A stretch of 64,000 nucleotides of DNA from VRUE01 sp963703175. Its GTDB lineage: Bacteria; Actinomycetota; Thermoleophilia; Solirubrobacterales; 70-9. The stretch covers positions 2,542,001-2,606,000 of the forward strand of contig OY969794.1 in assembly GCA_963703175.1 (NCBI GenBank). Reading direction: 5' to 3'. A program made the translations under genes and the position numbers. This document shows positions 39,041 to 47,385 of the stretch, piece by piece (within the stretch, counting starts at the first letter, position 1; every line of letters starts with the position of its first letter). The notes under the pieces were generated by a model. That model made no database searches. It was not told the origin of the DNA and saw nothing but the letters and a program-made list of their open reading frames with translations.

Positions 39041-41655
39041 TCTCGAACTCGAACCGCTCCGACCCACGACCGATGCTCGCGATCTTCGCCGCTGCGGTGC
39101 TGTTCGCACTCTGGCGGCTCATATCGAGCATCCGGGTTGATCGCATCGCGCCGCTGGCCCTCGCGATCGCGCCCCTTGCTCTCGCCGCCATCGCTATCGC
39201 CGCCGCGCTGGCTACGCATCGCTCCTTCGCAACTCGCCGCACGCTGCGATCGCGCCGTGCCGTCGCGATCGTGCCCGCGGACGAGTTCGACGCGGAGCCC
39301 GATGCCGTGCTCCGCTTCGCCGCCCAGCTCGCCGCCAGCGAGCGCAGGGTCGCAGGCTGGGTAGACCGCCGCGCCAGCGCAATCCGAATACGGCTCGCCA
39401 GGGACCCCGAGCGGCGCCTGGTCTACGTGCTGGAGGTTCCCGAGCGGGCCGGCGAGGCGTTGCGCACGGCGCTACGCAGCTTCGAGGGCATCGAAGAGCG
39501 CCCTGCCGCCGAGGTGCTCAGCGCTGAGCCGACCGGCGAGGGCGCGGTGCTGCGCACCGAGTTGGTGCTGGCCCGCGCGAGTGTCGAGCCGCTGGCGCGG
39601 CTCTCGCCGAAGCCAGATCCGCTGCAGCCCTTTGCCGCGGCGATTGGGCGGCTGCATTCGGACGACGAGGACGCGAGCGTCTGTGTCGACCTGCTTCCGA
39701 CGAGCGGCTTCCGCGCGGCTCGCCTGCGGCGGCGGCTGCGACGGGAGGCCCGGCGCATCCACGGTGAGCGCCGCGATTGGGCGGCGCTGCTGAATGGAGA
39801 GGAGCGCCGCCGCGGCAGGCCGGACCCCCAGGAGCAGGTCGAGCGCCGCGGGGCGGTGCAGGCGGTGGACGCGAAGCTGCGCGACTCCGGCGAGCGGTTC
39901 GAAGCACAGATCCTCTTGCGCAGCGGAGCGCCGACCCGGGGAGGGGCCGAAGCCGCGATGTCGGGCCTGCTGGCAGCCTTCCGGCCGCTCGCCGAACGCA
40001 ACTATCTGCGGGCCTCTGGGCTGCCGATCCCCGGGCTCGCTTTCCTCGGCTCCGACATTCCGATACGGCGCGGCAGCTTTGACCGCCGCTTCGCCACCGG
40101 CCTTTTCCGGCCGGCCCGCAAGACGATCCTGACGGCGCGTGAGCTGGCCGGGTTCCTGAAGCCGCCGACCGTCCACTGCGGCGAGCGGAACGTCTTGCGC
40201 TCGGGGGCACTTCTCTCGCCGCCGCCCGAGCTGCCCACTTTCAAAGAGGACCGGGGGGACTTGATCCCCATCGGCCAGGTCACCACCGAGTCGGGCAAGC
40301 AGCTCGTCGGGGTCCAGACCGCAGACACCTTCTTCGTCTATGTCTGTGGCCGCTCGCGCTACGGCAAGACCGAGTCCGCGATCGCGCAGTTCGCCCATGT
40401 CGTCAGGTGCGGTCACGGTGGCCTCTTCCTCGATCCGCACGGCGATGGCCTGGAGAGGATCGCGCCCTATCTCACGGACGTCGAAGCCGAGCGAATCGTG
40501 CGGATCGACCTCGGCCCCGGCAGCTCCTCAGAGCTGCCCGGCTGGAACCTCTTTGAGCTGGGCGGGGGCGCCGCCGAGAGCGAGAGTCGGGTCGAGGCGA
40601 TAGTCGATGCCTTCGCTTCAGCGCTCGAATGGGGCGAGCGCTCGACCCGCGCGATCAACCTGACCACCCAGGCCGCAGCCGCGCTCGCGGCAATCGCCGG
40701 GCGGCTCGACGCTGAGCTGGCGCCGACGATCTTCCAGATCCCGACGCTGCTGAGCGACACCGAGTGGCGGCGGGCAGCGCTGCCGTTCCTGCCTCGCGCC
40801 AACCAGCGCTTCTGGACTGACCGCTTCCCGCTGCTGGCCGCCGAGGCGATCACCCCGGTCACCAACATGGTCGATCGCCTGCGCCGCTCCAGCCGCATCG
40901 CCGCACTCCTCGGCCAGAGCCGCAGCACCTACCGCGTGCGCGAGGCGATGGACACCGGCAAGATCGTCCTCGCCTGCCCGGGGGCGGGCGGCACCCGCGA
41001 TCGGCTCATCGCCAATCTGCTGCTCTTCGACCTGCTGCACGCTGCGCGCGGTCGGGCCAGCCTTCCACCCGAGCGGCGAAAGCCGTTCTGGGTCTTCCTC
41101 GACGAGGTGCAGAGCTATGACGGGGCCGCCTCGGGCAACCTCGCCGCACTCTTGGAGCAGAGCGCCAAGTTCGGCCTGCGGGCGGTGCTCCTCAACCAGA
41201 ACCCCGAGCGGCTCAGCGCCGCGACCTTGAACGCGCTGACGACCAATCGCTCGCACCTGCTTGCCTCGACGCTCAACTCTCACGCCGCCGCACTCATAAC
41301 TAAGGAGTGGGGCGGGCGCGTCAGCCCCGAGGCGCTGACCAAGCTGGAGCGGTTCCACTTCATCGCCCAGGTCACTCACAAGGGCAGCCTCAGCGCGCCC
41401 TTCGCCCTGGGCGGCGTCCGGGTCGAGGACGTTCTAGGCGAGGCGCCGGTCGCCCGGCGCGACTGCGAGGGCCGGCGCCACGCTGCCACGCCGCAGCGAT
41501 CGGCGGCCGAGGTCGCCGCGCATCTCGACAGCCTGGACGATCGCATCCTCGCCGCGCTGCGCGACCGTTCGGGCAAGGTCTCGCACGGGCACGATGATGG
41601 GCGAAAGCGACAGGGCCGCTCGGGGCCGGTGCGCATCGCGAGGAGGCCCGAGTGA
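39037..41655 (+). CDS. VirD4/TcpA-like coupling ATPase
   Basis: An 872-residue protein. Two membrane segments near the N-terminus (MLAIFAAAVLFALWRLI; APLALAIAPLALAAIAIAAAL) precede an alpha/beta region of ~350 residues. Walker A is CGRSRYGKTES (about 438) and Walker B PFWVFLDEVQSYD (about 687). RAVLLNQNPERLS matches the family's later motif. It would bring DNA to the secretion channel. GTG 39037 (or 39031) is chosen from the overlap with the preceding ORF; upstream frame is shadow of the methyltransferase. Confidence 0.85.
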   Translation: MISNSNRSDPRPMLAIFAAAVLFALWRLISSIRVDRIAPLALAIAPLALAAIAIAAALATHRSFATRRTLRSRRAVAIVPADEFDAEPDAVLRFAAQLAASERRVAGWVDRRASAIRIRLARDPERRLVYVLEVPERAGEALRTALRSFEGIEERPAAEVLSAEPTGEGAVLRTELVLARASVEPLARLSPKPDPLQPFAAAIGRLHSDDEDASVCVDLLPTSGFRAARLRRRLRREARRIHGERRDWAALLNGEERRRGRPDPQEQVERRGAVQAVDAKLRDSGERFEAQILLRSGAPTRGGAEAAMSGLLAAFRPLAERNYLRASGLPIPGLAFLGSDIPIRRGSFDRRFATGLFRPARKTILTARELAGFLKPPTVHCGERNVLRSGALLSPPPELPTFKEDRGDLIPIGQVTTESGKQLVGVQTADTFFVYVCGRSRYGKTESAIAQFAHVVRCGHGGLFLDPHGDGLERIAPYLTDVEAERIVRIDLGPGSSSELPGWNLFELGGGAAESESRVEAIVDAFASALEWGERSTRAINLTTQAAAALAAIAGRLDAELAPTIFQIPTLLSDTEWRRAALPFLPRANQRFWTDRFPLLAAEAITPVTNMVDRLRRSSRIAALLGQSRSTYRVREAMDTGKIVLACPGAGGTRDRLIANLLLFDLLHAARGRASLPPERRKPFWVFLDEVQSYDGAASGNLAALLEQSAKFGLRAVLLNQNPERLSAATLNALTTNRSHLLASTLNSHAAALITKEWGGRVSPEALTKLERFHFIAQVTHKGSLSAPFALGGVRVEDVLGEAPVARRDCEGRRHAATPQRSAAEVAAHLDSLDDRILAALRDRSGKVSHGHDDGRKRQGRSGPVRIARRPE

Positions 41656-42533
41656 GTCCGGCACAGTCCTCCGTGCCGCTGGCGGCAACTGAGCTCCTCG
41701 CCTCTTTGGCCCAGCACCGGGTCCTCTCAACGCCGCAGATCCACGCGATCCACTTTCCCGATCGCAGCCCGCGTTGGGCTCGCATGGCGATGGCGCCCCT
41801 CGCCGACGCTGGCCTCGCTGCCTTCGTTCCGAACCGCGGAGCGGCTGGGGCGCCGCGCCGGCTTTGGTACGTCACCGAGCGCGGCGCCCGCGCAGCGCTC
41901 GACGCCGGCCTGCTGGAGGAGATGCCGAGGCTGATAGATGCCGAGGGGGCGGCCGGGCCGCTGCAGCGGCACACGCTCGCGGTCAACGATGCCGCGATCT
42001 GTTTCCTGCGCGCCGCTCGTGAGCGCGGTGACGAATGTGGTCCGCTGGCCTGGCGTCACGAGGTCGTCCACCGGCTCGGATACGGACGGCGCTCGCGCTC
42101 GCTTTTCGCCGATGCGGTGCTCACCTATGTGCGGCTGACGTCCTCCGAGGTCGTGGTCGAGCAGCGCTTCATCGAGCTGGACCGGGCGACCCTCTCGGTC
42201 GACCGCCTGGCGGCGGAGCTGGCTCGCTACGGGCGCCTCCTTCGCGCCGAGGGCAAACAGGGCGAGCCGTTGTGGCGCTCTCAGTACTCGTTCTTCCCGC
42301 CGGTCATTTGCGTGCTCGCGGGTGCAGAGGAGGCGGCGCTACGGCGGCGGCGCGATACCGCCGTGGCGATGCTGGGTGATGACCCGGATTTCTCCGGCTC
42401 GCCGAATCTCTCGGTTCGGCTCTGCCTGGCAGAGGACCTGGCCGAGCGCGGTCCATTCGTGCCGATCTTCACCGACGCCCGCGACCCCGAGGAGCCGGTC
42501 GACTGGCTCCGGTCCGAAGGCGAGGGGCTCTGA
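41652..42533 (+). CDS. Replication-relaxation family protein
   Basis: A 293-residue protein of the Replic_Relax family. A winged helix starts it (ELLASLAQHRVLSTPQIHAIHFPDRSPRWARMAMAPLADAGLAAF). The family core follows: RLWYVTERGARAALDAG, LQRHTLAVNDAAICFLRAARERGD and LFADAVLTYVRL...VEQRFIELDRATLSVDRLAAELARY. In plasmids such proteins are linked to DNA relaxation and replication. With no separate relaxase seen, this is the best candidate for a DNA-processing role. GTG 41652 overlaps the ATPase stop. Confidence 0.85.
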   Translation: MSPAQSSVPLAATELLASLAQHRVLSTPQIHAIHFPDRSPRWARMAMAPLADAGLAAFVPNRGAAGAPRRLWYVTERGARAALDAGLLEEMPRLIDAEGAAGPLQRHTLAVNDAAICFLRAARERGDECGPLAWRHEVVHRLGYGRRSRSLFADAVLTYVRLTSSEVVVEQRFIELDRATLSVDRLAAELARYGRLLRAEGKQGEPLWRSQYSFFPPVICVLAGAEEAALRRRRDTAVAMLGDDPDFSGSPNLSVRLCLAEDLAERGPFVPIFTDARDPEEPVDWLRSEGEGL

Positions 42534-43633
42534 TGGCGAGGTCAAAGCCGAAGGGCGGGCGCTCTCGCGGGGCTTGCATCGGCAGGGGGTCGGAGGATCG
42601 GCCCGAGATCCAACTGCTCGAAGGCGACTGCTTTGAGGTGTTGGCCGAGCTGGAGCCCGAAAGCGTCGATGCGATCGTCACCGACCCGCCCTACGGGATC
42701 GACTTCGAAAACCAGCGCTGGGACTCAGCGGCGATCCGCGAGGCCGCAGCTCAGGCGGGGCACGAGCGGCTGAGCCCGAACGAGGCGTTCGAAGTCTGGA
42801 GTCATATGTGGGCGAGCGAGTGCCGGCGGGTGATGAAGCCGGGGGCGTTCCTCGCCGCCTTCGGCTCGCCTCGGACCTATCACCGGCTCGCCTGCGGCGT
42901 CGAGGACGCCGGCCTTGAGATCCGCGACACGCTGATGTGGCTCTACGCCACCGGCATGTCGAAGTCCCGCCAATACCCCGGCGGGCGGGCGACGACCTTG
43001 AAGCCGGCGTTCGAGCCGATCGTGCTGGCCCGCCGCGCCCTTGACAGCACGACCGAGGAGACGATCGCCCGCCACGGAACCGGCGCCCTCAACACCGATG
43101 CGTGCCGGGTCGAGGGCCGCCACCCGGCGAACGTGCTTCTGGGCCACGACCCGAACTGCGAGGAGGGCAACTGTGTGCCGGGCTGCGCCGTCGCCGCCGC
43201 GGACGCCTGTGCCGGCGAAGGTCGTTCACGACGACTCGAGCCAAGCCGCTTCCTCTACTGCGCGAAGGCCAGCCGGGCGGAGAGGGACGCCGGCTGCGAG
43301 CAGCTACCGCCGCGCTCGCTGAGCTTCTTCGAACACGGCAACAAAGGCGCCAAGCACTCGACCCGGGCGCGAAACCCGCACCCGACCGTGAAGCCGCTCG
43401 CGCTGATGCGGTGGCTGGTGCGACTGCTCTGCCCGCCCGGTGGCCTCGTGCTCGACCCCACGGTGGGGTCGGGGACGACTGGGGCGGCGGCGGTGCTGGA
43501 GGGGCGCCGCTTCGTCGGGATCGAGCTTGAGTCCGCCTACATGGAGGTCGCGGCGGCGCGCATCGCTCACCACTCCCAGAAATGCTCCAGGAAGCCGAAG
43601 GTGTGCCGCGGCCCTTTAGGGAGACGGCGGTGA
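42533..43633 (+). CDS. DNA methyltransferase (DPPY type)
   Basis: A 366-residue amino-methyltransferase. The catalytic motif TDPPYGIDFENQRWD lies near residue 45. The SAM motif region is LDPTVGSGTTGAAAVLEGRRFVGIELE near residue 305. DPPY suggests N6-adenine. NPHPTVKPLALMRWLVRLLCPPGG is typical of phage and element enzymes. The start overlaps the previous stop (TGATG). Like the enzyme at 37485-38861 it has no partner nuclease. Confidence 0.88.
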   Translation: MARSKPKGGRSRGACIGRGSEDRPEIQLLEGDCFEVLAELEPESVDAIVTDPPYGIDFENQRWDSAAIREAAAQAGHERLSPNEAFEVWSHMWASECRRVMKPGAFLAAFGSPRTYHRLACGVEDAGLEIRDTLMWLYATGMSKSRQYPGGRATTLKPAFEPIVLARRALDSTTEETIARHGTGALNTDACRVEGRHPANVLLGHDPNCEEGNCVPGCAVAAADACAGEGRSRRLEPSRFLYCAKASRAERDAGCEQLPPRSLSFFEHGNKGAKHSTRARNPHPTVKPLALMRWLVRLLCPPGGLVLDPTVGSGTTGAAAVLEGRRFVGIELESAYMEVAAARIAHHSQKCSRKPKVCRGPLGRRR

Positions 43634-44157
43634 GCGAGGGGGCTCATGGCGGTGCGCTTCGCCTCGATCCCGAATCGATCGAGGCGCTGGCGCGTCGGCT
43701 CGCCGAGCTGCTGACGCCGCGGGAGGAGCCGCGAACCCGCGCCCAGCTCATCACCGCCGAGGAGGTCGCGCGGTGGTGGGGCATCGGGCGTCGCTGGGTC
43801 TATGACCACGCCGACGAGCTGGGCGCGCGCCGCCTCGGCGGCGGCCGCCAACCGCGCCTTCGCTTCGATCCCGACGAGGTGGCCGAACGCCTTGGCGAGC
43901 CCGGTGCGCAGGACGGGGGCGGGGCCGATGAGCGGCGATCGGCGTCGATGCGCGGCGATTGCGCTTCTGACTCGCTTTCCGCGCGGAGCAGAGCTATCGT
44001 CGGTCGGCAAGCAAGAAAACGGCCGGGGCGGCGCGCTAACGCCCCCCGACCCGGCGCCGACAGTGGCGGCGCAATGGAGAGGCTACTTCCCAAGAGTCCT
44101 CACGTTGCACCTACCTGCCCGGCTGCCGGCAGGCCAGGAGGCGACGATGAGCGGTAA
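43630..44157 (+). CDS. Excisionase-like helix-turn-helix protein
   Basis: The first ~95 residues carry an excisionase/MerR-like helix: TRAQLITAEEVARWWGIGRRWVYDHADELGARRLGGGRQPRLRFDPDEVAERLG. This pattern is typical of Xis proteins that direct integrase towards excision. The last ~80 residues are low-complexity and overlap a non-coding leader module (43947-44098), so the true end of the functional protein is unclear. GTG 43630 overlaps the methyltransferase stop. It lies just before the integrase, as Xis genes do. Confidence 0.75.
   Translation: MSEGAHGGALRLDPESIEALARRLAELLTPREEPRTRAQLITAEEVARWWGIGRRWVYDHADELGARRLGGGRQPRLRFDPDEVAERLGEPGAQDGGGADERRSASMRGDCASDSLSARSRAIVGRQARKRPGRRANAPRPGADSGGAMERLLPKSPHVAPTCPAAGRPGGDDER
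43947..44098 (+). promoter_or_regulatory. Leader module, copy B, before the integrase genes
   Basis: It repeats the blocks of 18490-18652 in the same order: GATGCGCGGCGATT, CTCGCTTTC, CAGAGCTA..GTCGG, AAGCAAG and GGCGGCGCGCTAACGCCCC, the last within a CGGGG...CCCCG hairpin. It lies 48 bases before ATG 44147. It probably drives the integrase transcript separately from the long conjugation operon. Confidence 0.6.
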
Positions 44158-44377
44158 GGCACGAGGGCATGTAGCGGTACGGCAGCGCAGGGGCGACACC
44201 CGCTACGCGCTGCGGTTCGCCTTCGACGGCAAGCGTCACTACCTGGCGCTTGGCAGTGAGCGCGATGGCTGGAACCCCAGCTTGGCCGAGCGGGCTCTCC
44301 TCGCACTCGGGGCAGGGTTTGTTGCCGGCCCCAGCCCTGCCGGCCGTGGCCCTCGCCGAAATGGGTCGGGAGGCTGA
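44147..44377 (+). CDS. Stand-alone integrase arm-binding-like domain
   Basis: A 76-residue protein, HVAVRQRRGDTRYALRFAFDGKRHYLALGSERDGWNPSLAERALL, that aligns with residues ~8-50 of the integrase encoded next (VRKWKRGRAYSLRFHAYGERHYLTLGYEDEGWSWDKADEEL). That region is the arm-type DNA-binding domain. GCCAGGAGG precedes ATG 44147, and the stop lies two bases before the integrase start. It could compete for arm sites, or be a broken duplicate. Its last 25 residues are low-complexity. Confidence 0.6.
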   Translation: MSGKARGHVAVRQRRGDTRYALRFAFDGKRHYLALGSERDGWNPSLAERALLALGAGFVAGPSPAGRGPRRNGSGG

Positions 44378-44379
44378 CG

Positions 44380-46008
44380 GTGGCCGCGCGGAAGCAAGGC
44401 GAAGTCAAGGTCCGCAAGTGGAAGCGCGGTCGCGCCTATTCCTTGCGCTTCCATGCCTACGGCGAGCGGCACTACCTGACGCTTGGCTATGAGGACGAAG
44501 GCTGGAGCTGGGACAAAGCCGACGAAGAGCTGCAGAACATCCTCGCCGATGTTCGCCGCGGGCTGTGGGTGCCGCCTGCGAAGAAGAAGCCGCGCGGGGC
44601 CAGCGACAAAGGCCAGCCCGATCAGGTGCCGGCCTTCGGCCCGTTCGCCACCGGCCTGACCAAAGCGCGCGAGGGGCAGGTCTCCGAGAAAACGACCAAG
44701 CACGAAAAATGGGCGCTGGGGCACCTCGTGCCGTTCTTCGGCGATTGGGTGCTCAACGAGATCGACATCGAGGGTGTTGACGATTACCGGGCCTTCAAGG
44801 TGAAGGAGTCAGAGGCCCGCGCCAGGGCGATCGAGCGGGGCAAGCCGAAGCGAAACGCCCACGGCCAAATCCTGCGGCCGCTCTCGGCAAGGTCGATCAA
44901 CAGGACGATCGACCACCTGCAATGGGTGCTCTCGATCGCGATCGAATACAAGCGCTTCGGGATCGCCGAGAACGCCGCCGAAGGCAAGCGGCGGCGTTTG
45001 CGCGAGAGCCGCCCAGCGCCGGTCTACATCGACAGCGCCGCGCAGATCGAGGCGCTGCTTGAGGCGGCGGCCGAGCTGGATCGCGATCCCCACTACGAAC
45101 TCGCCGAACGCGAGGTCATGGTCGCCACCTTCCTCTTCGCCGGCCCCCGCGCGCACGAGCTTGGCAACTTGCTTTGGCGCGACGTCGACCTCGCTGGCGC
45201 CCGCATCTTCATCGGCCGCTCAAAGACGGAGGCCGGGCTGCGCGAGATCAAGATCCTGCCGATCCTGCGCGACATCCTCGCCGCCTACAAGGCGGTCGCC
45301 TATCGCGGCGACCCCGACGGCCTCGTCTTCCCGACCCTGACCGGCGCTCGCCGCGACTCCGACAACCTGCGCGCCCGCGTCCTCGGGCCGACTTTCGAGC
45401 GCGCCGACGAGCTGCTGGAGAGTCGCGGCCATGTGCCGCTGCCTCGCGGCATCACCACCCACAAGCTGCGCCATGCCTTCGCCTCGATCTTGGTCGCGCT
45501 CGGGGAAGACCCGATCTCGGTGATGACCCAGATCGGTCACACCGACCCCAAATTCACCTTGCGCGTCTATACCCACATGATGAGCCTCGACTCCGATGAT
45601 CGCGGACGGTTGAAGGCCCTGGTGCGCGGCGAGCAGGTGATCGCGCGCCCGGCGCCGCTGCCCAGGCCGGTCGACCTCGCCGAGTACGAGGCCCCGATCG
45701 TGGCGGCGCTTGCCGAGCGCGGCGGGCGTGCCCCGCGGCGGGAGATCCTCGCCGCCGTAGCCGAGGCGATGGCCCACCGCCACGGCGCGGTCGATCTTGA
45801 GGAGTTGCCGAGCGGGGGACCCCGGTGGCAGCCACGCTTGAGCAAAGCCCGCGCCCGACTGGTTGAGCGCGGTTGGCTGGAGGCAACGGCCTGGCGGGGG
45901 AATTGGGAGCTGACCGAGCGCGGCTGGGCGAAGGCACGCCGCGAGCGGGTGCGCGGCGATCAGCCCCGGGTGGAGGCCACCGAGCCCGAGCTGGCGGTCG
46001 CGGCATGA
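44380..46008 (+). CDS. int: Tyrosine integrase of the element
   Basis: A 542-residue tyrosine recombinase. Residues ~8-55 are an arm-binding domain; ~85-185 a core-binding domain; ~210-410 the catalytic domain. Catalytic residues visible: Arg in GPRAHEL (~257), HKLRHAFAS (~361-369), GHTD (~386) and Tyr in RVYTHMM (~396). Unusually, ~110 extra C-terminal residues form a winged-helix-like domain (RGGRAPRREILAAVAEAMAHRHGAVDLEEL...ARLVERGWLEA...WELTERG). GTG 44380 follows the small ORF closely. A remnant of a second copy of the C-terminus lies at 47386-47570. Confidence 0.93.
   Translation: MAARKQGEVKVRKWKRGRAYSLRFHAYGERHYLTLGYEDEGWSWDKADEELQNILADVRRGLWVPPAKKKPRGASDKGQPDQVPAFGPFATGLTKAREGQVSEKTTKHEKWALGHLVPFFGDWVLNEIDIEGVDDYRAFKVKESEARARAIERGKPKRNAHGQILRPLSARSINRTIDHLQWVLSIAIEYKRFGIAENAAEGKRRRLRESRPAPVYIDSAAQIEALLEAAAELDRDPHYELAEREVMVATFLFAGPRAHELGNLLWRDVDLAGARIFIGRSKTEAGLREIKILPILRDILAAYKAVAYRGDPDGLVFPTLTGARRDSDNLRARVLGPTFERADELLESRGHVPLPRGITTHKLRHAFASILVALGEDPISVMTQIGHTDPKFTLRVYTHMMSLDSDDRGRLKALVRGEQVIARPAPLPRPVDLAEYEAPIVAALAERGGRAPRREILAAVAEAMAHRHGAVDLEELPSGGPRWQPRLSKARARLVERGWLEATAWRGNWELTERGWAKARRERVRGDQPRVEATEPELAVAA
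45792..45837 (+). repeat. 46-bp direct repeat, copy 1 (within integrase gene)
   Basis: These 46 bases are identical to 47408-47453. They code for the DLEELPSGGPRWQPR segment of the integrase C-terminus. Sequence on both sides is still homologous between the copies but only about 80 percent alike. Confidence 0.85.
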
Positions 46009-46301
46009 CCCTTCTCGCTGTAGGCACCGTGGCCCTCGGCCTCCTTTTCGCTTGGTTCCTTGGCGGCGTGCTGCTACGCCTCGGCGGCCTCGTCCTCGCC
46101 CTGGCTGCCCTAGTAGTGCTCGCGCTGACGGGTAATGCGAACGCGATCGTCGTCTTTGCGATCGGCGCCGCGCTCTGGCTCGCGGGCCACTGGCACTACG
46201 CCCTGCGCCAGGGCGATTACAAGAGCCCGATGGCCGCCTTTCTCTTCTGCCGGTGTGCGCCGGCTTGGCTTGACCCGACCCGAGACAGGAGGACGATATG
46301 A
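46005..46301 (+). CDS. Small membrane protein, integrase-linked
   Basis: A 98-residue protein with about three hydrophobic segments (LLAVGTVALGLLFAWFLGGVLL; LALAALVVLAL; AIVVFAIGAALWLAGHW) and a short tail (YALRQGDYKSPMAAFLFCRCAPAW). No family is recognised. ATG 46005 overlaps the integrase stop, and its stop overlaps the next start, so the three genes share a transcript. A membrane protein coupled to an integrase is unusual. Confidence 0.65.
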   Translation: MTLLAVGTVALGLLFAWFLGGVLLRLGGLVLALAALVVLALTGNANAIVVFAIGAALWLAGHWHYALRQGDYKSPMAAFLFCRCAPAWLDPTRDRRTI

Positions 46302-47197
46302 CCACCGCATCACTCAACTCTGGCGAAGTTCGCGACCTTCTAGTTCGGGCGCTGAGCCACGACGCCGTCGAGGACGCCGTGACCAAGCTGCTCTTCGAAC
46401 ACGTGGTCGGCGGCCGCCATGAGCGCTCCACGGTCGCCGCCCTTCTGCGGCTGAGGATTCAAGACGCCTTTCACGCGGCGACCGGCGAGGACTGGGAGGC
46501 GATCGCCAAGGCATATGCCGCCAACGATGGCGACCTCGATCCCGCCGAGATCGGGGCAAGCGGCGCCGGGCGCGTGCACGAGTTCGACGGCGCTCGCTTC
46601 GATGTCGGCCTCGTGCGCGATTTCCTCGCAACGGTCCTAGTTGACCCGGTGAGCGCTGATCGGATTGCTGAGGCGACCGCTTCGGCGGGAGGCTCCCAAG
46701 CGCCTCCAGCGACGATCGCCAAGGGGCTGCGTTCCGCGGCGTTTGGCGTCCTCCGCGCCGTCAGCGAGGAGGACTGGAGCGCGGTCACCGACCAGTTGAT
46801 CGCTCAGGCCCGGGAAATCGACGCAGAGGGGAGACTCGGCTTCTACGACCTGCAGCGCCAGCGCTATGCGGAGGCGAACCCGGTCCGCGAGGCCGGCGAG
46901 TTCCAGATCGGCGACTACGGCGGCGAAGGTGGCTCGCTCGGCCAGGGCGGCGAATTCAAGGTCACGTTGATCGAGCTGGGGAACGGCGGGCGCTGGGGGC
47001 TCTACCCGCACCTAGAGGTCTTCGGCGACGGCAAGGCCGCGTTGCGCGATGCGATCGACGCCGGCATCCTCGACGTCCTCGGTCCGGTGGCCAGCAGCGA
47101 GGAGTTCGCGCGCCGGTTGATCGCGATCGGCATCGTCGACCGCTCCGACGCGCCGCTGCACGTCGGCGGTGAGGCGGCGGTACCAGGGGCGCGCTGA
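46298..47197 (+). CDS. Uncharacterised element protein
   Basis: A 299-residue acidic protein with no recognised family. The first half is helical (EVRDLLVRALSHDAVEDAVTKLLFEH; LVRDFLATVLVDPVSADRIAEATASAGG), with an apparent internal similarity between the two parts (DVGLVRDFLATVLVD and EVRDLLVRALSHD). The second half contains a Gly-rich loop (IGDYGGEGGSLGQGGEFKVTLIELG). GAGGAC precedes ATG 46298. It overlaps the membrane-protein gene by four bases and a possible small ORF follows. Confidence 0.65.
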   Translation: MTTASLNSGEVRDLLVRALSHDAVEDAVTKLLFEHVVGGRHERSTVAALLRLRIQDAFHAATGEDWEAIAKAYAANDGDLDPAEIGASGAGRVHEFDGARFDVGLVRDFLATVLVDPVSADRIAEATASAGGSQAPPATIAKGLRSAAFGVLRAVSEEDWSAVTDQLIAQAREIDAEGRLGFYDLQRQRYAEANPVREAGEFQIGDYGGEGGSLGQGGEFKVTLIELGNGGRWGLYPHLEVFGDGKAALRDAIDAGILDVLGPVASSEEFARRLIAIGIVDRSDAPLHVGGEAAVPGAR

Positions 47198-47343
47198 TGG
47201 GAGGTGAGGTTGTCGTCTACGTCCCCGCCGCCGCCATCGGGCCACCGCCAGCATCGCTCGCGGATCCGCGATCATCGGCCGTCCCGACGCGAGGCAGGAG
47301 GGACCCGCCGCTGCTTTCAGAGGAGGAGTCCTGCTCGCTCTGA
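47197..47343 (+). CDS. Possible 48-residue ORF coupled to the preceding gene
   Basis: ATG 47197 overlaps the previous stop (TGATG), and the frame runs 48 codons to TGA 47341. The product is rich in Pro, Ala and Arg (VVVYVPAAAIGPPPASLADPRSS) and ends in EEESCSL. The coupling is in keeping with the region, but nothing else supports a function. Confidence 0.3.
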   Translation: MGGEVVVYVPAAAIGPPPASLADPRSSAVPTRGRRDPPLLSEEESCSL

Positions 47344-47385
47344 GCTGCGGCGCTGCCTGAGTTCAACCTATTCGGAGAGCGAAGG

